Shown here piece after piece: positions 46,008-55,184 of a stretch of 64,000 nt of DNA. Both the position numbers and the translations under genes were made by a program. Position 1 is the first letter of the stretch. Every line of letters begins with the position of its first letter. The notes under the pieces were generated by a model, which saw nothing but the letters and a program-made list of their open reading frames with translations, was not told the origin of the DNA and searched no databases. Source of the stretch: Paraspadella gotoi (lineage: Eukaryota; Chaetognatha); NCBI GenBank assembly GCA_051294375.1, contig CM119264.1, positions 30,011,693 through 30,075,692 of the forward strand. Reading direction: 5' to 3'.

Positions 46008-46970
46008 CTCTCTCCTCTCCATGATTCGATGCCTGGGCGAATTTTTTCCCACCCTGTCGCTAAGCATGCGAAGTCCCAGGATTTTGAAGAAAGTCAACAA
46101 AAAAAGAAAGAAAGAAATAAAGATCGATCATCGACGGCAAAAACTTGTTTCTTATTCGACCTTGAAATTTTAAACCAATTTTTTAAAATTAATTTTAATC
46201 AATTTTTATCTCCTGTGTTCGTACATGGTAAATAAAAAAAGGAACGATTGTCATAATTGAAAACAAATATATAAGAATCGACAATAAATAATAATTGAAG
46301 ATGACGCATCATGAGATGGCCTTGATCATAAAATTGTTCTCAAAACAAAAATTACGTTTAAAATTGAACCGTTTTTTTGTTTCGTTTTTTCTTCGTAAAT
46401 TTCATGATTAATTCATTTTACTTCCCCATCAATTTGCTTCAGTTATGTGATCCGTCGCGGTCGCCAAAAAGCGGAACAACAACCACAACAACATTTGTCT
46501 TCTAATAGCTCCCGGATTTACGCCTGGGTCATCTTAGGCTTTACCTCATCTCTTTCCTTAATTCTATTCTACTTTTCTATTCTACTCTATTCTATTTCTA
46601 TTCTACTCTATTCTTTTTTCTATTCTACTCTATTCTCTTATCCATTATACTCTATTCTCTTTTCCATTCTACTCTATTCTTTTTTCTATTCAACTCTATT
46701 CTCTTTTCCATTCTACTCTATTCTCTTTTCTATTCTACTATATTCTCTTTTCCATTCTAATTTATTCTCTTTTCCATTCTACTCTATTCTCTTTTCCCTT
46801 CTACTCTATTTTCTTTTCTATTCTACTCTATTCTCTTTTCTATTCTACTCTATTCTCTTCTGCCTCTTTTATATCTTATTCTATACTCTTCCACGTATTC
46901 TACTCTCTTTACTTCCTTCACCCTTTTTCTCTCCACCCCCTTCTCTCTCTTCCCCTCATCCCCCTCCTTT
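45463..46970. repeat. Intergenic region rich in simple repeats
   Basis: Contains a (CT)n tract at about 45921-46018 and a degenerate pyrimidine minisatellite at about 46555-46870, built on a 20-22 base unit like 'TCTATTCTACTCTATTCTCT'. It ends in a long C/T tract running directly into the acceptor at about 46970. A possible short exon lies at about 46444-46515, but I could not connect it by phase to anything. Confidence 0.7.
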
Positions 46971-48638
46971 GCCAAGATAACCGAGGTCCCCGGAGCGGGA
47001 GGCGGCGCGCCCGCGGTCAAAGCGCCCCCTGTGATGGCGCGAGAACACTACGGCGTCGAGAGGCAGAACTTCTTCGTCGAAGTTTTCGACAAGGAGGCCG
47101 CGTCTAGGCTCAAATGGCATCTGCAGTACAGGTGCTCTTGTTTTCAGGCTTGAGTGGCATCTGCAGTGGAGTTGAGGCCGCGTCTAGGCTCAAATGGCAT
47201 CTGCAGTACAGGTGCTCTTGTTTTCAGGCTTGAGTGGCATCTGCAGTGGAGTTGAGGCCGCGTCTAGGCTCAAATGGCATCTGCAGTACAGGTGCTCTTG
47301 TTTTCAGGCTTGAGTGGCATCTGCAGTGGAGTTGAGGCCGCGTATAGGCTCAAATGACATCTGCAGTACAGGTGCAATTGTTCTCAGGCTTGAGTGATAT
47401 CTACATTGTAGATGCAGTTATTTTCAAGCTTGAGTGGCAGCTGCAGTGCAGGTGCAGTTGTTCGCAGGCTTAAGTGGCATCTTCAGTGTTAGTGAGTCTC
47501 AAATGGCATCTCAAATTTAATCTTTTCTCTTCTTTGCTTTTCTTCCAATCACTCAATCACTGTCTCCATCACTTAATCACTCTCCTTATCACTCGGTCAC
47601 TCTCTCCATCACTTAATCACTCTCCTTATCACTGGGTCACTCTCTCCATCACTTAATCACCTCCCCCAGCAAAGACTTTGCTCGCGACGCCAAAAAAGTG
47701 AATTGGGAGTCGATGGAACTTCCGTCTCTTCGCGCGAATCCGAAATCGGACGTCGGCGCCCACGTCATCCTCAAACCGGACATGACGGAGATCGTGTTGA
47801 AACAGTTGAGAGTGAGTTAGAAGGGGGGAGAGGGGTGGGGGGGGAGAGAGGGGGAAAAGTGAGTGAGAGAGAGGGAGCCGAGGCAGGGGGGAGCGAGAGA
47901 TAGAGAGGGGAGAGAGAGAGAGGCAGAGAGAGAGCGAGACGAGAGCTGAAATGGTTTTGAAGGGATAAAGAACGAAGGAAATGCAAATGAAAATTCTCAA
48001 AATTAAATATTTTTTCCTACTTTCAACCACCGGCTCCCCCATGATCCCCTTTTAAAGGCGGCGACGGAAGGCCTGGCCCCCCTCTCCGACATGCATCCCG
48101 TCTCCAAGGCGGAACGCGATATTCTCTTTGACGGATTCAGCAAAGATCAAAAGGGGAGATACAAATATCTGAAGATGAGGAAATCTCTCGATCCAGAAGA
48201 AAAATATCGATTCCCTCAGTTATCGTCTTGGGAATATGGGTGGAATTTTAGGAAGATCACGACACCTGGTGAGGAAATGAAAAACAAAAAGCCAATGACG
48301 CTGTATACAACGTTTAATACCAGTCGCGTGGTCTGGTTTTATCACTTTTTTTAAAACTTTTTTTCTTAACGCTTATCCGTTTTTGGTTTTTTTTCAATGT
48401 AATATTCAAGTTGCGACGGACAGACAGATAGAAAAACAAAGAGATAAAGGCAGACGTCTTTTAGAGTCGCTTTTCCACGCGCGCGATAAAAAACAAGAAA
48501 CGAAAAAATCACAAACTTACGATGCTCTTTTGTCTTCCGCCAGGCATCGCTCCTATCAACGCTCGAAACCGCATCGTCGACGAGTCCTTTTACCGACCGA
48601 CCTGCGTTCAATACCCGAAGGACCCGAAACTCATGTGA
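46971..48638 (+). CDS. SPMIP1/ATP6V1FNB-like sperm microtubule inner protein
   Basis: Likely member of the small sperm-axoneme microtubule inner protein family SPMIP1 (ATP6V1FNB). Exons: first visible ~46971-47131, with an ATG at 47034 and 'HYGVERQNFFVEVFDKEAA' 'SRLKWHLQY'; ~47668-47816 ('DFARDAKKVNWESMELPSLR'); ~48058-48269 ('MHPVSKAERDILFDGFSKDQ', 'GRYKYLKMRKSLDPEEKYRF', 'PQLSSWEYGW'); and ~48543-48638 ('IAPINARNRIVDESFYRP', stop TGA at 48636). The 'PEEKY.FP.LSSWEYGW' block and the 'AR.RIV..SFYR' ending match my memory of that family. The frame is open upstream of 47034 to the acceptor at 46970, so a further 5' exon is possible. The first exon boundary lies inside an 80-bp minisatellite. 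Confidence 0.6.
47094..47490 (+). repeat. 80-bp minisatellite copying a coding exon end and its splice donor
   Basis: Units begin at 47094, 47174, 47254 and 47334 with 'GAGGCCGCGTCTAGGCTCAA', a strict 80-base period. The first three are almost identical; the fourth and fifth (to about 47490) are diverged. The first unit contains the last 38 bases of the SPMIP1-like coding exon plus the donor TACAG|GTGCTC, so each copy repeats a usable splice donor. Confidence 0.9.
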
Positions 48639-49527
48639 ACCTTTTGTGAGATCTCGTGATAAGGATCTCGATGTCGCCTGCCAAGTCATTTATCGTTTTA
48701 CGTGAAACCTAAATTAATAAGTTGCTTTCGTATAAAAACAAAAAAGGAAGGTGTATGTATACTAAATATACTAAATAACTCTAGTTGAAAACGAAGTTTA
48801 ACGAGGAAGCTTCAAAGTAATGCCACATTCTTCGCCATTGCTAACATGTTTTTCTGGATATATGAATTTGTTTGTTGTCAGTAGAAAGTGCTTACTTTTT
48901 TCAAACTTGTAGTTAGAATTAGGTATATTATACTAAATGGGACTAATTTTAATTTTTTTAATTTTATGTTCAAATTGCATCGTTTTGATTCATTGTTCAA
49001 AACTAAACTATCTTGACAGTAGTTTGAAAATAAGACACTAGAAGACAATACTAACACGCAGGTATTTATTACAAATAAATTTTAAACAAAACAAGAGAGA
49101 AAAGCTACGGCTTATTTAAACAGAAATATTTTAAACTAAATTCAGATCAGTTGCTTTGAGTAACATCGTCGGAACATGAACCAAAATTGACTAAATTCAC
49201 TGCAAGCTGTTAATAATAATTGTCAATGTTTAAATCGATAAAAAACTGAAATAATTAGCATCAATGAAATACAATAAATTGAATTAATTTCACAAGTATT
49301 CTCATCCGATCAGCATATATTTTTTTTTCGTTTCAAATTGTACGTAAACGCAGCGAAGACTTTTTGACGCAGCGCGCCAGAGCAGCAGCCCAGCAGCCAG
49401 CCGCGCGAAAAAAAAGGCGCGACGCTAATAATTTACAAAAAATAAACATATATACCACGAAACATTATTGAAAATAGAGAAATAAATGGCAAACGGGCAA
49501 AAAAAAAAGATTATTTATATATCGTTT
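48639..49527. other. Intergenic AT-rich region (convergent 3' ends)
   Basis: Lies between the stop of the SPMIP1-like gene (+) and the stop of the membrane-anchored protein (-), so it contains both 3' UTRs. There is one GC-rich patch at about 49370-49430 with CAGCAGCC repeats. No coding exon was recognised. Confidence 0.45.
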
Positions 49528-52500
49528 TCAAGTATCTTGAGATCCTCTGATCCCAACGACGACGGCGATGATGATGATGACGGCGACTAGCAAAGCGACA
49601 AGAAAGAACCAGAACCATTTGTTGTTGAGACCACTATCCAAATTCGCGCAGCAGTAGCCGGAACGACGGGCGCCGCCGCCGCCGCCTGCTCGGCCGCTTT
49701 CCAGTTGTCCGGACGTCGCTAAGCGCGGCCTGGAGGACGACGTTAGATTTTGTTCTCATTTTCTTTGATGTTCAAATGTTTAAATATCCCTTCCACCCCT
49801 TTTTTGTCGGCCTTTTAGATATTTTAATTTATCAATAAATGACTTTTTATCACGAACGATGTTTAATAAGAAACCCAGAGTAGAAAATATTTTAACTGTA
49901 ACAAGAAGCTCCCTCTTTTTCAAGAAGACAACACTAACATCTCCCAATTCTAAAAATACAAAATGTTAAATAAGCCAGTTAATGACCTTTATATTTAATT
50001 AAATATATCTATCGTTTCATAGTTTAAATTTAAAAGAAAAAAAGTGATTTTGCAATTTTCATACGATTGGTCCTCGACGTGGACGTAAGTGAACATTCCC
50101 TCGGGAACGCCGGAGACGAGTTTCTTGCCCTCGATTACGGGATCCTGGATTTCCATGAGGTTTTTGGATTTGACGCTGACCCCGCTCGGAAGGGAGCTGG
50201 CGACGGCGCAGGGTTTCACCTGGTGGAGGAAATGAGAAGAGAAGGGGTTGGTGCTGCCGATTCACGGATGAGTTTTGGGTGTACTATCCCAACAGCGAAT
50301 GCTTTACAATATTTATTAAAATCTCAATTAAAACTAATTCCTAAACTCCTCACCTTGTCTCTCGGCTGCTGTTTCATCGACGACATCCAATCATCGTGAT
50401 CGATCGATTTACTTCCCGCCCAAAAATCTCCGCCCGGCCAATCGGCGCCTTCGTCGTCCGGATGCAGCTTTTTGACGCCGGGATCGTTGATGCCAAAGTC
50501 GGCGTCAGCGTCAATTATAGCGTCGCCGCCGTCTGTTTTCGTCAAAAACATTTATTGTAAATGCATTGACAGAACATATTAACTCCCCTTGAAACAAGGT
50601 TGTAGAAAGTGCTCTGGGAGATGCATTGTATTATTAACCTAAACAGACTTTCATATGGTCTTGATGGATAGCTGATGCACTGCTGATGCACTGCTTTGTT
50701 ATTCTTTCATTATTTTGTTTGAGGGTCGGAGCAATCACTGCGAGTATAATTGCAAATTTCAATGATCTCTTGATCAATGATTCATGATCCCTTTTTAAAA
50801 TACTTTTTAAAACTCACAGTAAACCTCATAATGATATAAATAATTTTGTAAGCTACTAAAGTCAGTGGCAAGATAGCTTATATCTATCGAACGAATAGAT
50901 ATTTTTATATTGGTTGTAAACATTTTTTCATCCTTTCACTCCAGAAATATTGTAAACCTTTTTGCCTTGAAAGATTCAGAAAAGCTTTCAGCTTTTATCA
51001 GTCAATTTCTTTAGAATCAGAAATCCTGACGTCCTCATAATTTTGGAGCTGTAACTATCAACTAATTGGCTAAAACAAACGTTGGTATTAGTTAATTTTA
51101 ATCATTGATTGTGCACCAACTCAAGTCTCACCATCGTAAACATTTTGATTGAGGTCCAACTTCGGCTTCTCCGCTCCGTCTAAACCCACTTTAGGCCCTG
51201 GGCCGCCGACGTTGAACTTTACGTCGCCGTTCTTGGGCCCCGCACCGGCAAGATTGAGCCCTGCACCGCCACCGAGTTTAGCTCCGATTTTTTTCGAGTC
51301 ATCGGTGTCGATAACAGCTGTTTTGTGAAAGAGAAAAAGAGAGAGAGAGAGTGAAAAAAAGTCAGGGTATGAGATTTCCTTTTCATTAAATTGACATAGA
51401 TAGATCCTACTTTTTAACTATGCAGTTAAAAGTTAAATTTTGATTTCTCACAGTCATAAAGTCCCGTGTCCAGATCAATTGTGGCGTCGCCGCTGCCGCC
51501 GCCGCCTGCGTTGTTTTTCTTTTTATCTCCGTCGAAATCGATCCCGGTTCCAGTTCCGGCTCCAGTTCCGCCGAGATCTATTTTCCCAAGATCGATTCCT
51601 CCGCTCAGATCTTTCTTTCCATCGCCGCCGCTCGCTCCGCCTCCGAGATCTAGACCGCCGCCGCCGCCGAGGTTGATTCCCGCCGAGCCGGCGCCGCTAG
51701 CTCCGCCGCCCACTTCGAGGCCCCCGCCGTTGACGGCATTGGCGGCTTCGTCGTAGAGATCGCCCGTGTTGGAGAATCCGGGATTCGTAAATCCGCCTAT
51801 CTCGGCGTATTCCGAGTCTGATTAACAAATAACAATTTTTATTATTTAATATTACCAATAATTATTATTTATGGTCATTTATTTCTAGTAGTCCTTGGAA
51901 ATCCCATCCGTTCGCAATTTATATTTAGTCTGAAGAGACAGTAATAGTTGTTATGAGTTAGTGACAGAACCGTTCAATATAAGCAGTCCCTGAGCTTCGG
52001 ATCAGGCTGCAACACCACTGTAACACCACCTTACAGGCGGGTTAAGCGCCCCGTCCCTCTTAACTGCTAGGCGACCACCGGGCTAGAGACCCGGACCTTT
52101 GGCTTGGGAGACGAATGACTGTCTCCTGAACCAATGGCCGCTGATGAACGGTTGGTGGATTTTAGTCCACCATAAGTCGATCTTTGGTCGATTTTTGTAG
52201 TATGATTTCATTATTTTTACTAATTTTGTCATCGTTATCAATTTGGAGCATCTCGCTCCATGTATGCAATTTTAAATCAGTTAAAATAAATTTGTAAATT
52301 ATTTAAATAATCTTTTATTTATCCGTTTGCTTATTCATCATCTTACCGTCGTCTGTGGTCAGATTAAGATTCATTCTTTTGCCAGAAATGCGAGTTTCTT
52401 CTTTTTTCTCTTTTTCTCTTTTTTCTTGATCTTTTTTTTCTTTTTCGATCTGAAATCAAAATGAGATTTATATAATTATAAATAAAACTTGTCTTTCTGT

Positions 52501-53390
52501 CGGTCGATTCCTCGTTGAAAAAAAACTTTAATTTCAAATGACTTGTGACTTTTATGACAGATTAAGTCTAAGCCACAGTAATTTTTGTCCAGATGATCAT
52601 ATGACCATACATTGATGCAAATATAACACAAAAACATAAAAAGCATAAAATAATATCTTATCTTTCTGCTAGGTACTCTGCCAGGTACTCTGGGAGTGAA
52701 TAAACGAGACTGTGAGAGAGTCTTGATTGAAAGCTTGCAGGACCTGCTTGTCATTATCTTGTAAGAGTGATGGAGGCCTTAAACCACCAAAGCCTGTCCA
52801 AAGTCAGGGCAAGATAGCTTATTTATTAAATGAATGGATAATTTTTATATTGGTTGTACCAATTTCATATAAAAATAATTTATATCATAATAGTTGTGAG
52901 AGATTGATTTTTAAGTCAAGTGATTATTTATAGATTATTATATAATTGTAGTATAAAACACGCACATTAAGCAATAAGCAATAAGCATCTCATGTTACGT
53001 AACCTTTTTACTTAGCATTAATCCGAATTAAATATTTTTCTTTAAATTATAAATATTTAAAACAAAAATGAGCAAGGCCAACAGACAGACGGACAGATCA
53101 GAAAGTGTCTTCTAGACTTTGCTTCGAGAGGACTCGCGGCGCAACTAAACACTGAACACAGTTGTAAGAGACATAGGTTTCTCTGTAAGTATAACCCCAT
53201 AATTTTTTTTCCAATCCTCCGACGTCAAAAAATCTTTTAGGAAACCTGTCTCAGCCACTCCTCGTCGTCGGGATTCCTATAAACGATGGCGCCCTCTGTT
53301 CCTTCTTCGCTGATGTCGTGGGATCGGCGAACCTCGATGCCCGTCAACCTCTTCCACATATAAGCCGAGTTGACCGATAGATCGAGGTCG
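49528..53390 (-). CDS. Unrecognised Gly/Asp-rich protein with C-terminal membrane anchor
   Basis: Visible exons in transcription order: ~53390-53246, 52449-52347, 51817-51452, 51317-51132, 50532-50354, 50219-50065 and 49729-49528, with every phase consistent. The protein runs from 'NSAYMWKRLTGIEVRRS' and an acidic/basic helix ('EKEKKDQEKREKEKKEE') through a Gly-rich region with repeated LDLGGG/IDLG motifs. Acidic modules follow ('DATIDLDTGLYD', 'VIDTDDSKK', 'AIIDADADFGINDPG'), then 'KSKNLMEIQDPVIEGKK'. The C-terminus is Gly/Arg-rich, then 'GYCCANLDSGLNNKWFWF', then a roughly 20-residue hydrophobic segment of Leu, Val and Ile and a short basic tail (IRGSQDT), suggesting a tail-anchored or single-pass protein. 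No signal peptide is visible because the 5' end is not identified. I do not recognise the family. Confidence 0.7.
50855..50925 (+). repeat. Dispersed repeat family R2, intronic copy
   Basis: Holds 'AAAGTCAGTGGCAAGATAGC' followed by 'TTTTTATATTGGTTGTA', matching the right part of the copy at 52790-52870. Confidence 0.5.
52000..52142 (-). mobile_element. tRNA-derived SINE-like element, copy 2
   Basis: On the minus strand it reads a tRNA-like head: A-box-like 'ATTGGTTCAGGAG', then 'GTCTCCCAAGCC', then B-box-like 'GGTCCGGGTCTCTAGCCC'. A body follows, ending 'GTTGCAGCCTGATC'. It matches copy 1 at 12157-12317 from the B box to the end and is the better preserved copy. Confidence 0.6.
52680..52875 (+). 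repeat. Dispersed repeat family R2, rearranged copy
   Basis: The left part 'GAGTGAATAAACGAGACTG' and 'GAGAGAGTCTTGATTGAAAG' is in one orientation. The right part 'GCCTGTCCAAAGTCAGGGC', 'AAGATAGCTTATTTATTAAA' and 'TATATTGGTTGTACCAATTT' is inverted relative to the order seen at 17331 and 55425. Confidence 0.6.
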
Positions 53391-54211
53391 GTCTGTCCGT
53401 CTGTCCCGAGTGAGGCGCTTCGAAACGGTTAGCGTCCGAATAGCGTCGCAATTAGAGTTTTTAAACTTGCGAAATTATATAATTTATTTATTTTTTCAGT
53501 TTTATTAGAAAAAAAATCGTAGATGATTTTGATGTTTTTTTTAAAAAGAAAATAAAAAACAAAGCAAACGTTAAGATTAAAGTTAACTATTAAGTTAAAA
53601 GTCGCTTGCTCTAATTCAAAATTAACAAGTTCCATCCGCACGAGAAGACAACTCAATAGCTTGGCTGCGCAAAGAACAAACCCGAAGGACCACACTTTGA
53701 TGACGATGAAAAGAAACATTTACTGTGCGAGAAAACAACTTTCCCCGAGCCGCAGCGACAGCGGTCGCCGCCGCCGGCGCGCCTCCGCCCGCCCACTGAT
53801 CCGGTTTCTGCCGCTGCCTTCGCCAAAAATACTCGATCCCGGAATGTCGGCCCTCGACTCGAAACTCCACGATCCAAGACTCGCCTCGTTGGGTAAGTTT
53901 GCCTCACCTTCTCGCGGCTGACTCGGCGCTTCGGTGCGAGGGAAAGAAGGATGACCGGGTAATTTAGGGGGAAAGTGTGACACGGATTAAGATAGTGCGC
54001 GAGGAAAAGGATTACGGCATTGCTGCATTGTATCGTATTTGATGACCTTCTGTATCAGATATTTTTGTCAGTAAATTGACGGTGGTCGGTTATGTTATAT
54101 GAAGTGTATTTATTTTTTTTTTAACCTCCTTACTTTTTTTTCTTTGTTCTTTCTTTGTTTTTTTGTCTCCATATACGTAATTTTTTTTCTTTTTTTCTTT
54201 CATTCTTTCTC

Positions 54212-54247
<36 letters not shown>

Positions 54248-55184
54248 TAAAAATAAAAGTAATGATCCATTAATCAATTATATTTCATGATATGAGAAGT
54301 TTAAAACAGTCAAATATAGTCAAAGCGAATTTCAAGTTAATAAAAATCAAACTGAACGCTAGCGGCCAATTTTTCATGATAGAGCACAAGTTGGCTATAT
54401 TTAAACTAACAGCCAACGTAATTGTATAAAATTATTGTATAAGCAGTAACAAAATGTTATAGTTGATCTATTGTGAGGAACATTAAAACGCTTTATTGGG
54501 ATTTGTAAAATGAAATTTCTGACATTAAATTCGATTTCGAATAATTTCATGTAAACTACAAATATATAATACATAGCTAATTTATTTTCTTTAATACAAA
54601 ATTTTTTTAAAAAATTAGTTTTTTTACCTTCCTAGAAATCATTTTGAAAAAAAAAATCTTATAACAAAAAAATGAAGTTCAAGAAAGAGCAACTGCCTTT
54701 TGTTGATTTTTTCGATCGGTCGGTCGGTCAGCGAATGAAAGAATCAATCTTGGAGAAGGTCTCTCTTCGCTTCAGAGTCGTCGAGGATTTCCGGGTCTTT
54801 CTTCGATCGCTCCGTCGCCCCATTGGAGGAACATTTGTGGGAAGCTGAATGTTGAAGGTAGAGGGAGAAAAAGTCAAGTTCAAACAGAGAGAGAGTTTAA
54901 TGACGAGACTTTTTGTATGCAATATATAAGATTGATTGGAGAGATTGTTAATCTTACGATATCATATTTTTTTTATAATGTATCATTTGTTTGCTTAAAA
55001 CCGATAAATTCAATCAGTTTCATCTTCAGTTAAAGACTTTAATTTGTATATAAATCGTTTTACTTTTTGTAATTTTTTTTATTTCTTATTATTTCTTTCT
55101 TCGTTTGTTAGTAAGATCCTTCGAATGTACACGTTTTATTGGCATAATTGACATTATGAGCACAATCGGCCAAAGCCAAGCCAA
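53391..55184. other. Intergenic region
   Basis: Mostly AT-rich, with the GC island at 53720-53940 noted separately and a (CTTT)n tract at about 54200-54250. A minus-strand frame at about 54852-54755 after a good acceptor ('TTCAACATTCAG') ends 'DDSEAKRDLLQD' and a stop. It could be an orphan terminal exon but cannot be tied to a gene. Confidence 0.4.
53868..53893 (+). CDS. Possible first coding exon fragment of an unidentified plus-strand gene
   Basis: In a GC-rich island (53720-53940) an ATG starts 'MSALDSKLHDPRLASLG', closely followed by a consensus donor (TTGG|GTAAGT). It has coding-like composition but I found no downstream exon on the plus strand within the window and do not recognise the peptide. 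It may be a 5' exon of a gene whose next exon is distant, or chance. Confidence 0.25.

Noticed and set aside
47094-47490. CRISPR-like array
   Set aside because: Units are directly adjacent 80-bp repeats without spacers, lie in a eukaryotic intron and include an exon boundary, so it is a minisatellite.
53653-53907. Minus-strand frame in the GC island as an upstream exon of the membrane-anchored protein
   Set aside because: No suitable donor or phase connects it to the exon at about 53390, and its Arg/Gly/Ser content follows from GC-rich composition. The plus-strand reading with a consensus donor is better, though weak.
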